This document shows positions 34,293 through 43,465 of a DNA stretch of 55,020 nucleotides, in pieces. Position 1 is the stretch's first letter; each line of letters opens with the position of its first letter. A model generated the notes under the pieces. The model searched no databases. It was not told the DNA's origin and saw nothing but the letters and a program-made list of their open reading frames with translations. The DNA comes from an uncultured Bacteroidota bacterium (lineage in GTDB: Bacteria; Bacteroidota; Bacteroidia; Chitinophagales; Chitinophagaceae), in contig CAIKOJ010000057.1 of the NCBI GenBank assembly GCA_903829015.1, positions 1 to 55,020 on the forward strand. Direction: 5' to 3'. The position numbers and the translations under genes are program-made.

Positions 34293-35392
34293 TAGTAATA
34301 ATATTTTACCGGATTGGTATTGATATTTGATAAAAGGATTGCAAATGTAGGGAATTTTTTCTTAAGTATTGTTTCAAATATTCCGGAGGTGAACTGCTCG
34401 CTCTCGTAATGGCCTATATCAGTTATTACGATTTTGTTTTCTGCATCGAAAAACTGATGATATTTAAAATCTCCTGTTATGAATACGTCGGCACCGGCAT
34501 TGATGGCATCTCTGAGTAAAAAACTGCCTGATCCACCACATATGGCTACTTTCTCTACTTTCTTACCCAAAAGTGATGTGTGCCGGATGCAGTCGGTTTT
34601 CATGCTTTCTTTCAGGAAGGGTAGAAAATCAGTTTCCGGCATTGGAGACGGCAGATGACCGATCAAGCCGGCTCCTATTTGGTGGTTGGTATTGGATAGT
34701 GGGACGATTTCGTAGGCCACTTCTTCGTATGTGTGATTGGTAAACAAGGCGCAAAGTACCTTGCCCTCGGCATGTTTGGGAACCAGTACTTCTATTTTCA
34801 CTTCTTCCAGTGTCTCCCTTTCGCCGCCCGGAGTACCTATGGTGGGGTTTGAGTCGTCGCCGGGTCGGAAAGTGCCGGTGCCCGAGGTGTTAAAACTGCA
34901 CTCGAGGTAATTGCTGATATGGCCGGCACCCGCAGCGAACAATGCGTCGCGAACCTGATCTGCTACGTTTGTAGGGGCATAAGTATACAACTTGCTCAGC
35001 GTACTTGGTTTTGGTGCCAGCACAGAGGTGTTCACCAGGCCCAGTCTGGCTGCGATAGCTGCGTTTACACCGGCTGACATATTATCGAGGCTGGTATGGG
35101 CTGCGAAAATGCTGATATCGTTTTTAATGGATTTGATCACCACCCGCTCCACATAATTGCGGCCAGAGATACGTTTTAACCCCGAGAAAATAAGCGGATG
35201 GTGTGCAACAATCATATTGCAGCCACGGGCAATGGCTTCGTCGACTACCTCTTCTGTTACATCGAGGCAAATCAACACGCCGGTGACCTCGCTGATGGGG
35301 TTGCCCACTTGTAAGCCGCAGTTGTCGTAGCTCTCCTGATAAGAAGGTGGTGCTATTTTTTCAATAGTTTGGATGATATCATTTACCAGCAT
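34292..35392 (-). CDS. Nif3-like dinuclear metal centre protein (GTP cyclohydrolase 1 type 2 family)
   Basis: A 366-residue cytosolic protein of the Nif3/NIF3 family, which forms toroidal hexamers with a two-metal site in each subunit. Metal-site motifs are MIVAHHPLIFSGLKRI near residue 60, ISIFAAHTSLDN near 96, GGSGSFLL near 287, and the late ITDIGHYESEQF with the final His and Glu. The central insertion (about 130-230) is the PII-like domain seen in the long form of the family. Its catalytic function is not firmly established. It is the promoter-proximal gene of a pair with the zinc-ribbon protein. A minus-strand TAATTTTG box at 35426-35433 fits as its promoter. Confidence 0.9.
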   Translation of the reverse strand: MLVNDIIQTIEKIAPPSYQESYDNCGLQVGNPISEVTGVLICLDVTEEVVDEAIARGCNMIVAHHPLIFSGLKRISGRNYVERVVIKSIKNDISIFAAHTSLDNMSAGVNAAIAARLGLVNTSVLAPKPSTLSKLYTYAPTNVADQVRDALFAAGAGHISNYLECSFNTSGTGTFRPGDDSNPTIGTPGGERETLEEVKIEVLVPKHAEGKVLCALFTNHTYEEVAYEIVPLSNTNHQIGAGLIGHLPSPMPETDFLPFLKESMKTDCIRHTSLLGKKVEKVAICGGSGSFLLRDAINAGADVFITGDFKYHQFFDAENKIVITDIGHYESEQFTSGIFETILKKKFPTFAILLSNINTNPVKYYY

Positions 35393-35425
35393 AGCCTTGA
35401 AATTGCTTTTTGAAACTTAAAGGTG

Positions 35426-35433
35426 CAAAATTA
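35426..35433 (-). promoter_or_regulatory. -7 box for the Nif3/zinc-ribbon pair
   Basis: On the minus strand this reads TAATTTTG, a match to TAnnTTTG, 33 bases upstream of the start at 35392. Confidence 0.45.
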
Positions 35434-35573
35434 AGTCAAGTAATTACAATGAGAGGTAAGACAGATACATGGAAGCTATAAGTACTAAATGATATGACTG
35501 TTTTGGGAGCATATAATAAAGGATTAACACAATTTTATTTTTTGCAGTGCTAATATTGCATTTGGACAACGCA

Positions 35574-35948
35574 ATGCGGAACAGACGAACATATCTACTG
35601 CAGGTACTGGGCATATTACTGCTGGTATGTGCTTATTTTTTGCGTGACCAGCCCGACAGATTATCCGTAATGCATTTTGATCTGAGTTCTACTAATACCA
35701 CCTCAGTTGGTAAGTCTACGAAACATATCAAAGGGACAGCAACCGTGCAGGTGATCAATTCATCACAAAATCACAACGACCGTAAAACAAATATGACCAA
35801 GTTGTTTTCACTTGAACTAATGATGCCGGCTGTCTATGTTGTGCATTATCCTTTTAGTTACACGGTAAAAAAACGGTTGGTGCTGCCTGAAAGTTATTAC
35901 TACCTTTTCTACAAGGAAATCAATCCCCCTCCTCCCAAGGTTTGCTAA
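35574..35948 (+). CDS. Small membrane-anchored protein leading the metal-efflux operon
   Basis: A 124-residue protein with one N-terminal hydrophobic segment (TYLLQVLGILLLVCAYFLR) and a polar tail ending in EINPPPPKVC. No family is recognised. Proteins of this size and form are common just ahead of CzcCBA-type efflux genes in Bacteroidota, so a role in metal sensing or efflux is inferred from position. The ATG at 35574 is preferred because it begins the basic N-terminus MRNRRTYLL. A terminator-like hairpin (35961-35990) lies between it and the TolC-like gene, which could act as an attenuator. Confidence 0.55.
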   Translation: MRNRRTYLLQVLGILLLVCAYFLRDQPDRLSVMHFDLSSTNTTSVGKSTKHIKGTATVQVINSSQNHNDRKTNMTKLFSLELMMPAVYVVHYPFSYTVKKRLVLPESYYYLFYKEINPPPPKVC

Positions 35949-35960
35949 GAGTCCATGTTG

Positions 35961-35990
35961 AAATAACTGCTGTGATATAAACAGTTATTT
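35961..35990 (+). terminator. Terminator or attenuator ahead of the TolC-like gene
   Basis: A 9-bp perfect stem, AAATAACTG (35961-35969) and CAGTTATTT (35982-35990), followed by TTCTATT. It could separate the small leader gene from the efflux genes or allow partial readthrough. Confidence 0.6.
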
Positions 35991-36174
35991 TTCTATTCTG
36001 CTTTGTTACAAAGGTCAGTAAAATTCAAATTTCATGGGTGAGATACGCTCGCCCCTTTGCTGACATATTTACCGTTAACAGGAGGAAAATCATTTGACTT
36101 TGCAGACCTTATTTTGACATGCTCAGCTACACGAACCGGGATTAATTTTTTTCAATCAATTTAAATTCAACGGC

Positions 36175-37479
36175 ATGCTTATTAACAAGCTTGCTAAAAG
36201 TATATGCGCCATCTGCTGCATGTGCTTTTTGCAAAACAATATTATTTACGGACGCCCTCAAGCCGCCGAAACGGATACCATCAGGCTGGAATGGGAGCAA
36301 GCGGAAAAGATATTCCTCGACAAAAATCTGCAGCTGCTGGCAGAGCATTTCAATATCAAATCAGGCGAGGCACTGTTGGAGCAGTCACGTAAATGGGACA
36401 ACCCGTTGCTGATAACAGACCAAAATGTCTATGGCAACAACAAGTTTTTTGACCATGGCAAGGATGCCGCAGGTGCTCAGCAGGGAGAATTTTATGCACA
36501 GGTGCAACAGCTGATCAGAACGGCAGGCAAGCGTGGAAAACAAACTGAACTGGCAAAAACCAATGTGCACCTTTCTGAATGGCAGTTCAGGTTGGTGATG
36601 CGTAATTTAAAGGCTACTCTGTACAAGGATTTTTATACAGTGGCCCAACTGCTGGGTAATGATGAGCTCTACAAAGAGAACATAAAACGGTTGGAAAAAT
36701 TGCAGGGAGCAATGGAGCAGGAACTTAAGGCCGGGAATATTGCGAAGAAAGAGTACCTGAGAGTACAGGCACTTATCGTCAGCCTGCAGCACGATATTAC
36801 AGAGAATTCAAAGAATATTAACGACGCTGAAAGTGAATTAAAGACGCTGCTGGCGGTGACAGGTGATAAGTTTATTAAGCCTGTGGTAAGCAAGACAGAA
36901 CCTGTGGATGTGCCTGAATTTTCCATACTGCGACTTACAGATAGTGCAAAGCAAAACAACCCGGAATACAGGATTGAGACGTTTCAGCTTCAGTACAAAA
37001 GGCAGAACCTTAGGCTGCAAAAAGCTTTGGCAATACCTGATGTAACAGTTGCCCCAGAATACGACCAGAATGCAAACTACATCAATAACTATGTAGGCCT
37101 GACACTATCGCTACCCATACCATTGTGGGACAGGAACCGCGGCAACATAAAAGCAGCGAAATATGGTGTGCAGCAGGAAGAATTGATGGTTCAGGCCGTT
37201 GATCAAAAACTGCAGAACGATGTGATGAACGCGTGTCAGAAACTACTGTATGAGATACGGTTGGCGTCGAAGAATAACAATAAATTTTACGAAGATTACT
37301 ACCAGTTGCAACAGCATATTGCCGACAGCTACAATAAGCGCCAGATAGGATTGATAGAGTTTTTGGACTATTATAAAGACTATCAGGAAATAAGAGTAGG
37401 ACAGTTACAGCAAGTGCTGAATCTGCGGCTGGCGAAGCAGGAATTAAATGACGTAACAGGGACTGACATTATTCAATAA
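36175..37479 (+). CDS. TolC-family outer-membrane efflux channel (CzcC/CusC type)
   Basis: A 434-residue outer-membrane factor with an N-terminal export signal. Its body is the alpha-helical repeat of TolC proteins (EQAEKIFLDKNLQLLAEHFNIKSGEALLEQSRKWDNPLLI in the first half and PEYRIETFQLQYKRQNLRLQKALAIPDVTVAPEYDQN in the second). It ends in the family-typical IGLIEFLDYYKDYQEIRVGQLQQVLNLRLAKQELNDVTGT. It forms the outer-membrane exit duct of a tripartite metal-efflux pump together with the adaptor 14 bases downstream and the RND pump after it. Confidence 0.88.
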   Translation: MLINKLAKSICAICCMCFLQNNIIYGRPQAAETDTIRLEWEQAEKIFLDKNLQLLAEHFNIKSGEALLEQSRKWDNPLLITDQNVYGNNKFFDHGKDAAGAQQGEFYAQVQQLIRTAGKRGKQTELAKTNVHLSEWQFRLVMRNLKATLYKDFYTVAQLLGNDELYKENIKRLEKLQGAMEQELKAGNIAKKEYLRVQALIVSLQHDITENSKNINDAESELKTLLAVTGDKFIKPVVSKTEPVDVPEFSILRLTDSAKQNNPEYRIETFQLQYKRQNLRLQKALAIPDVTVAPEYDQNANYINNYVGLTLSLPIPLWDRNRGNIKAAKYGVQQEELMVQAVDQKLQNDVMNACQKLLYEIRLASKNNNKFYEDYYQLQQHIADSYNKRQIGLIEFLDYYKDYQEIRVGQLQQVLNLRLAKQELNDVTGTDIIQ

Positions 37480-37493
37480 ATTAAACAATAGAG

Positions 37494-38594
37494 ATGAAAA
37501 CCATTAAGTATATACTGACAGCTTTAGCGGGATGCATATTATTGACAGCCTGTGAACATAAAGAAACCGCAGCGCCGGAGAATAAAAAGTTTGTGCTGAG
37601 CGACACTATGCAGAAAATGATACAAACAGATACCGTAAGGGTCTGTAACATATCGGGAGAATTGTCGCTGAGCGGGGTGATAGGATTCAATGAAAACAAT
37701 GTGGTAAAGGTCTTTCCTCGCAGCAGCGGACAGGTGACAGAGGCTAAGGTGTCGCTGGGTGACAAAGTAGTAAAAGGCCAGACACTTGCCGTGATCAACA
37801 GTGCAGATGTGGCCGGCAACTACAACGACCTTGCAGGTGCCAATGCCGATCTTGCCAATGCAAAAAGGCAAATGGAGAATACGGAATCGCTGTTCAATAA
37901 TGGAATCAGTAGCGAAAAGGAATACCAGGAAGCTAAGCAAAACTATCAGAAAGCACTGGCAGCAAGGAATAAGATACAATCGCTGATCAGCATTAATGGT
38001 GGTGGTAAAACAAGTGAGGGGGGAGGCTACATAATAACAGCACCTATAGACGGCTATATCGTAGAGAAGAAAGTAACCGCCGGCGCATTTATTAGGCCGG
38101 ATATGGGCGATAATCTCTTCACAATATCTGACTTGAAAAATGTTTGGGTAAATGCCAATGTATACGAAGCAGACATATCGAAGATAAAGGAGGGGAACAG
38201 TGTAACTGTATTGCCATTGTCTTATCCGGAAAAAACATTTTTTGGTAAAGTAGACAAGGTCAGCCAGGTGCTGGATCCTCAGAGCAAAACAATGAAAGTA
38301 CGCATCAATATTGACAACAAAGAGTTGCTGCTAAAGCCGGACATGTTTGCAAAAGTGGTAGTCAGCAGCAAGGAAGGCACGGATGCCATTTGCATCCCGG
38401 CTGCGGCACTGGTATCACAGGATAGCAAGAACTATGTGGTTGTGTATAACAGCCCTCTGGATATACAGATAGCCGAAGTAGAAGTGATCAAAACTGTAGA
38501 AGGTATAGCATTTGTAAAGGGCGGAATAACGCAGGGACAGGTGGTCATTACCAAGAACCAATTGTTCATTTTCAATAAACTACAGAACGAGTAA
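37494..38594 (+). CDS. RND efflux periplasmic adaptor (CzcB/CusB type)
   Basis: A 366-residue membrane-fusion protein, lipidated at C20 (lipobox LTAC). It shows the barrel-sandwich start (VFPRSSGQVTEAKVSLGDKVVKGQTLAVINSADVAG), an alpha-hairpin (about 100-155, rich in Ala, Gln and Asn), the return strand AGAFIRPDMGDNLFTISDLKNVWVNANVYEADISKI, and the beta-barrel/membrane-proximal domains. No extended His- or Met-rich metal-binding tail is seen. It links the inner-membrane pump to the TolC-like duct. Confidence 0.88.
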   Translation: MKTIKYILTALAGCILLTACEHKETAAPENKKFVLSDTMQKMIQTDTVRVCNISGELSLSGVIGFNENNVVKVFPRSSGQVTEAKVSLGDKVVKGQTLAVINSADVAGNYNDLAGANADLANAKRQMENTESLFNNGISSEKEYQEAKQNYQKALAARNKIQSLISINGGGKTSEGGGYIITAPIDGYIVEKKVTAGAFIRPDMGDNLFTISDLKNVWVNANVYEADISKIKEGNSVTVLPLSYPEKTFFGKVDKVSQVLDPQSKTMKVRINIDNKELLLKPDMFAKVVVSSKEGTDAICIPAAALVSQDSKNYVVVYNSPLDIQIAEVEVIKTVEGIAFVKGGITQGQVVITKNQLFIFNKLQNE

Positions 38595-38684
38595 TTGCTT
38601 CAAAAAAAGGAGTTAAAAGGGTTAATAGTTGGAAACCTGAATATAAACAAATCTCGCCCAAAGGCGTGATGAAAAAAGTATACA

Positions 38685-41600
38685 ATGAACAGATTTATAA
38701 AGAGTATTATTCACTATTCACTACGGCACCGGTACTTCGTCTTTTTTATGACGGCGGTGCTGGCCGTAATAGGATTTATCAGTTATAAGAATACACCGAT
38801 CGAGACATTTCCGGATGTTACCAACACGCAGATCATCATCATTGCACAATGGCCAGGCCGTAGTGCGGAAGAGGTGGAGAAGTTTGTATCTATACCCATG
38901 GAGACAGCGCTCAACTCGGTACAAAGTAAAACAAGCCTGCGGTCTACGTCATCATTTGGTCTGAGCTATATCAGGATCATTTTTGAGGACAATGTGGACG
39001 ATGCTTTTGCGCGGCAGCAAGTGCTAAGCAGGTTAGGAGGTGCTGATCTACCGGATGGTGTGAAGCCAGAGGTGGAGCCGCCTTATGGCCCAACAGGCGA
39101 AATATACCGTTATACACTGCGCAGCAAAAACATGAACATCAGGGAGCTGACGGCAATTCAGGACTGGGTGCTGGACAGGCAGTTTAAGTCGGTGAGCGGG
39201 GTAGCAGATGTAAACAGTTTTGGCGGACAAGAGAAAGCCTATGAAATAAGTGTGAATCCCGATTTGCTGCTTAAGTACGGGCTAACCTCGCTGGATGTGT
39301 ATACCGCAGTTTCGAAAAGCAATATCAATGTAGGTGGCGATGTGCTGGAGCGCAACGGACAGGCTTATGTGGTGCGGGGCATTGGCGTTCTAAATGACAT
39401 CAGTGAGGTAGAGAACATCATAATCACTAAGATCAATAACGTGCCTATTCTCGTAAAACAAGTAGGAGAAGTGAAGGAATCGGGCAAACCCAGGCTGGGA
39501 TGGGTATCGAGGGATGATGAGAATGATGTTATCGAAGGCATTATTGTCATGCGAAAGGGTGAAAACCCTGCGGAGGTGCTGAGCAGAATACATGAGAAAG
39601 TAAAAGACCTCAATGAAAATATACTACCGAAAGGGGTACAGATCAGTACATTTTACGACCGAACCAATCTTATGGATTATGCCACACATACGGTGATGCA
39701 TAACCTTATTGAGGGTATTATACTGGTAACGCTGATCGTGCTTGTTTTTATGGCCGACTGGCGAACTACACTGACAGTTGGTATCATTGTGCCGCTTGCA
39801 TTGCTGTTTGCGTTTATGCTTATGCGACTAAAAGGGATGTCTGCAAACCTGCTGAGCATGGGTGCAGTAGACTTTGGGATCATTATTGACGGTGCCGTTG
39901 TGATGGTGGAAGGGATATTTGTAGCTCTGGATCACAAAGCCAAAGAAGTGGGCATGGAGAAGTTTAACAAGCTGGCCAAACTTGGGTTGTTCAAAACGGT
40001 AGGAACTGAAATGGGAAAAGCCATATTCTTTGCCAAGATCATCATACTCACCTGCCTGATACCGATTTTTGCCTTTCAGAAGGTTGAAGGGAAAATGTTT
40101 TCGCCGCTGGCATATACTCTGGGTTTCGCTTTGTTAGGTGCATTGTTGTACACGCTCACCTTTGTGCCGGCACTCTCCAGTGTGCTCCTTAAAAAGAACG
40201 TGAGGGAAAGACACAATCCGGTGGTAGGTTTCTTTGAGAAGTACATCATGCAGGGTTTCAAGTGGGTCTACAAGCGTCAAAAAGTGAGCCTGATAACTGC
40301 GGTTGGAATTATGGCAATTACGTTTTTCTCCACGAAGTTTTTAGGTACAGAGTTTTTGCCGGAGCTGAATGAGGGTGCGCTGTGGGTGGAAAGCGAGCTG
40401 CCGATGAGCATCAGTTTGCCGGAAGCGAAGATAGCCAGTGATAAGATGATGCAGATTATCAAGAAGTTTCCGGAGGTGAAACAAACACTTTCGCAGATAG
40501 GGAGGACCAATGATGGTACCGATCCCAAAGGTTTTTTTAATGTGCAGATTCAGGTAGATCTAAGACCCAAAGAAGAGTGGCGCCTCGGACTAACCGGAGA
40601 TATGCTGATTGACAGCATGGACCGGCAACTGCAGAAAATACCGGGATGTACTTTCAACTATTCGCAGCCCATACGGGACAATGTGGAAGAAGCCGTAGCT
40701 GGTGTAAATGCGGCACTGGCCGTAAAGTTGTTTGGTCCAAATTTTAAGGTGCTGGATTCGCTGGCTGGAGTGGTAAAAAATGTGTTGAAAGATGTAAACG
40801 GGGTAGACGATCTGGGTATACTGCGGAATCTGGGGCAACCAGAATTCAGAATAGAACTGGACCAGCAAAAGATGGCGATGTATGGCGTGAATATTGCAGA
40901 CGCCAACTCGGTGATAGAAATGGCAATTGGCGGCAAGGCCGCTACTGAGCTGTATGAAGGAGAACGAAAATTTGATGTAAGGATCAGGTATAACGAAGAC
41001 GCAAGGAATACCAGAGAGAAGATAGAACAGTTAAGAGTGCCCACACAGGATGGTACAAGGATACCGATCAGCGAGATAGCCAATATCAGAACGCTTACCG
41101 GCCCTGCATTTATTTTCAGGGACAACAATCTGCGGCACATAGCAGTGAAATTTTCGAACAGGGGCAGGGACCTAGGCAGCACTATCGCTGAGGCACAGGC
41201 ACGTGTGAACAAAGTACTGCATTTGCCAAAAGGGTACAGTATGACATGGAATGGTGAATTTGAAAATCAGGTGCGTGCATCGAAGACGCTGGCAAATGTG
41301 GTGCCGTTGTGCCTGCTGGCTATCTTTCTGTTGTTGTTCATGACCTACGGCAATGCCAAGGATGCATTCCTTACCATTATGAATGTGCCGTTTGCATTGA
41401 TAGGCGGTATTCTGGCGCTGCACCTGACAAGAATTAATTTCAGTATCAGTGCGGGCATAGGGTTTATTGCACTGTTTGGGGTATGTATTCAGAACGGGGT
41501 GATCCTGATCAGTGTTTTCAGAAAGAACCTGGATGAGAAGATACCTTTGGATAAAGCGATAGAAGACGGCGTATTGTCGAGGATAAGACCGGTGGTGATG

Positions 41601-41843
41601 ACTGCATTAATGGCTGCCATTGGTCTGCTACCGGCTGCTATGAGCACAGGTATCGGGTCTGAGACGCAAAAGCCATTGGCGATTGTAGTGATTGGTGGGC
41701 TTATCACCTCAACTATACTTACGCTGCTGATACTGCCTGTTATCTATTCGATATCATACAACCTAACCCACAAACGTAAGAACCGGAAACTGCTCAACAA
41801 ATTGGGAGTGATCAGTAAGCCGGGGGAAACAGCAGGAGAATAA
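38685..41843 (+). CDS. Heavy-metal efflux RND pump, CzcA-like
   Basis: A 1052-residue inner-membrane proton-driven RND transporter of the heavy-metal family, with the full duplicated architecture (two sets of helices around two large periplasmic domains). The helix-4 motif is DFGxxxDGAVxxVE, with D396, D402 and E409, the arrangement of CzcA-type divalent-cation (Zn, Co, Cd) exporters rather than that of CusA. The N-terminal TNTQIIIIAQWPGRSAEEVEKFVSIPMETAL and the C-terminal VQNGVILISVFRKN-like and VVMTALMAAIGLLPAAMSTGIGSETQKPLAIVVIGGL blocks are normal. It completes the efflux operon. The exact metal is inferred, not measured. Confidence 0.92.
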   Translation: MNRFIKSIIHYSLRHRYFVFFMTAVLAVIGFISYKNTPIETFPDVTNTQIIIIAQWPGRSAEEVEKFVSIPMETALNSVQSKTSLRSTSSFGLSYIRIIFEDNVDDAFARQQVLSRLGGADLPDGVKPEVEPPYGPTGEIYRYTLRSKNMNIRELTAIQDWVLDRQFKSVSGVADVNSFGGQEKAYEISVNPDLLLKYGLTSLDVYTAVSKSNINVGGDVLERNGQAYVVRGIGVLNDISEVENIIITKINNVPILVKQVGEVKESGKPRLGWVSRDDENDVIEGIIVMRKGENPAEVLSRIHEKVKDLNENILPKGVQISTFYDRTNLMDYATHTVMHNLIEGIILVTLIVLVFMADWRTTLTVGIIVPLALLFAFMLMRLKGMSANLLSMGAVDFGIIIDGAVVMVEGIFVALDHKAKEVGMEKFNKLAKLGLFKTVGTEMGKAIFFAKIIILTCLIPIFAFQKVEGKMFSPLAYTLGFALLGALLYTLTFVPALSSVLLKKNVRERHNPVVGFFEKYIMQGFKWVYKRQKVSLITAVGIMAITFFSTKFLGTEFLPELNEGALWVESELPMSISLPEAKIASDKMMQIIKKFPEVKQTLSQIGRTNDGTDPKGFFNVQIQVDLRPKEEWRLGLTGDMLIDSMDRQLQKIPGCTFNYSQPIRDNVEEAVAGVNAALAVKLFGPNFKVLDSLAGVVKNVLKDVNGVDDLGILRNLGQPEFRIELDQQKMAMYGVNIADANSVIEMAIGGKAATELYEGERKFDVRIRYNEDARNTREKIEQLRVPTQDGTRIPISEIANIRTLTGPAFIFRDNNLRHIAVKFSNRGRDLGSTIAEAQARVNKVLHLPKGYSMTWNGEFENQVRASKTLANVVPLCLLAIFLLLFMTYGNAKDAFLTIMNVPFALIGGILALHLTRINFSISAGIGFIALFGVCIQNGVILISVFRKNLDEKIPLDKAIEDGVLSRIRPVVMTALMAAIGLLPAAMSTGIGSETQKPLAIVVIGGLITSTILTLLILPVIYSISYNLTHKRKNRKLLNKLGVISKPGETAGE

Positions 41844-41910
41844 CAGGAGGCAGGCTACATGATATGAAATATATTTGCATTTCTATATCGGTAAGTTAAT
41901 AAACAAGGTA

Positions 41911-41941
41911 TTGAACAATTAACCTTTAAAATGTATATTTG
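41911..41941 (+). promoter_or_regulatory. Consensus Bacteroidota promoter for folD
   Basis: A -33 TTG at 41911-41913, a 20-base spacer and a -7 TATATTTG at 41934-41941 match the housekeeping consensus. The ATG at 41946 follows the -7 box by only four bases, so the predicted transcript starts at or within one or two bases of the start codon. Confidence 0.75.
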
Positions 41942-41945
41942 CGAC

Positions 41946-42827
41946 ATGCAATTATTGGACGGAGTTCTCGTATCGGCTCATATAAAAGAGCAAATAACAC
42001 AAGAGGTAAAAGAATGGCAGGCAGGCGGTGGTAAAAAACCACACCTTGCGGCAATATTGGTGGGCAATAACCCTGCCAGTGAAGCCTATGTAGGATCTAA
42101 AGTGAAACATTGTGAGGAGCTGGGATTTGATTCTACACTGCTGCGTTTTGATGCCGCCATTACCGAGCAAGACCTGATAAAGGAAGTAGAGCGACTGAAT
42201 AACGACGATAATATAGACGGCATACTTGTGCAGCTGCCATTGCCGGGGCATATTTCAGGAGATTCTGTGATCAATGCAATTTCTCCGGGTAAGGATGTTG
42301 ACGGATTTCATCCTATCTCGGTGGGTAAAATGCTGCTGGGCCAGCCTACATTTTTACCGGCCACCCCGTACGGAATTATGCTGATGCTTGAATACTACAA
42401 CATCAATACAGCAGGTATGAACTGCGTAGTAATAGGCAGGAGTAACATAGTGGGCACACCTATGACGATATTGATGAGCAGGAATGCGAATCCGGGTAAC
42501 GCAACGGTGACCATGTGCCACTCTAAAACCAAAAATCTCAAAGAGTTTACACTTAACGCTGATATCATCATAGCTGCTATAGGCAGGCCTAAGTATGTAA
42601 CCGCTGATATGGTGAAGCCTGGAGCTATCATCATCGACGTAGGTATCAACCGAATAGAAGATGCAACCAAGAAAAGCGGATCGAGGTTGGTAGGTGATGT
42701 TGATTTTGACAATGTGGCGCCATTGTGCAGCTATATAACACCAGTACCCAAAGGAGTAGGGCTAATGACCATTTGCGGCCTCATGAAAAATACCCTGCTT
42801 GCTGCGAAGCTTAGAACAGGCAAGTAA
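41946..42827 (+). CDS. folD: Methylenetetrahydrofolate dehydrogenase/cyclohydrolase
   Basis: A 293-residue bifunctional cytosolic enzyme that interconverts 5,10-methylene- and 10-formyl-tetrahydrofolate with NADP. YVGSKVKHCEELGF (Tyr48 and the catalytic Lys region), LVQLPLPGHI, and the nucleotide-binding VIGRSNIVGTPM are present, and it ends with PVPKGVGLMTICGLMKNTL. The ATG at 41946 is chosen because the promoter -7 box ends just before it; the frame could extend 15 bases upstream but would start inside that box. It is followed by queE and uppP on the same strand. Confidence 0.96.
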   Translation: MQLLDGVLVSAHIKEQITQEVKEWQAGGGKKPHLAAILVGNNPASEAYVGSKVKHCEELGFDSTLLRFDAAITEQDLIKEVERLNNDDNIDGILVQLPLPGHISGDSVINAISPGKDVDGFHPISVGKMLLGQPTFLPATPYGIMLMLEYYNINTAGMNCVVIGRSNIVGTPMTILMSRNANPGNATVTMCHSKTKNLKEFTLNADIIIAAIGRPKYVTADMVKPGAIIIDVGINRIEDATKKSGSRLVGDVDFDNVAPLCSYITPVPKGVGLMTICGLMKNTLLAAKLRTGK

Positions 42828-42854
42828 GCCCTGGAACAGAGTTCAGATACAATT

Positions 42855-43463
42855 ATGAAAGAGTCGCGGTTATATCCTGTAATGGAGCATTTCTATACCT
42901 TGCAGGGGGAGGGAATGTATGCGGGCAATGCAGCCTATTTTATCAGGCTGGGCGGATGCGATGTAGGCTGCGTATGGTGCGATGTGAAGGAAAGCTGGGA
43001 TGCCGATACCCACCCTAAGATGACTGCTGAGGAGATTGTTAACCATGCTTTGCAAAACCAAGGAAGAATAGCCGTAATCACAGGAGGTGAACCAGCTATG
43101 CACGACCTTACCGAACTGTGCATAGCACTAAAAAGCGCAGGATTCAGAACGCATATTGAAACTTCCGGGGCGCATCCATTATCCGGCAGTCTGGACTGGG
43201 TAACATTATCACCCAAGAAATTTAAGGCACCCATCCCACAGAGCATTGCTAAAGCCGATGAGCTTAAAATTGTTGTATTCAATAAGTCGGACTTTGATTG
43301 GGCTGAGGAGTACGCGGCCAAAGTGCCGGCAACAACGAAATTATACCTGCAGCCTGAATGGAGTAAAAGAGATGTAATCACTCCGTTGATCATCGACTAT
43401 ATAAAGAAAAATCCTCGTTGGCAATTATCTTTACAAACACACAAATACATTAATATACCGTAA
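42855..43463 (+). CDS. queE: 7-carboxy-7-deazaguanine synthase (radical SAM)
   Basis: A 202-residue radical-SAM enzyme that turns 6-carboxytetrahydropterin into 7-carboxy-7-deazaguanine in queuosine/preQ0 synthesis. The iron-sulfur CxxxCxxC motif is C35, C39, C42 in GGCDVGCVWCDVKE. FYTLQGEGMYAGNAAYFIRLGG at the N-terminus and the glycine-rich ITGGEPAMHD are family hallmarks. The length fits QueE (short radical-SAM core). It lies 27 bases after folD and two bases before uppP, suggesting one transcript. The other queuosine genes are not in the window. Confidence 0.92.
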   Translation: MKESRLYPVMEHFYTLQGEGMYAGNAAYFIRLGGCDVGCVWCDVKESWDADTHPKMTAEEIVNHALQNQGRIAVITGGEPAMHDLTELCIALKSAGFRTHIETSGAHPLSGSLDWVTLSPKKFKAPIPQSIAKADELKIVVFNKSDFDWAEEYAAKVPATTKLYLQPEWSKRDVITPLIIDYIKKNPRWQLSLQTHKYINIP

Positions 43464-43465
43464 TT

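Noticed and set aside
40658-41212. 184-residue minus-strand frame opposite the RND pump
   Set aside because: It lies wholly inside a clearly coding gene and has no domain resemblance.
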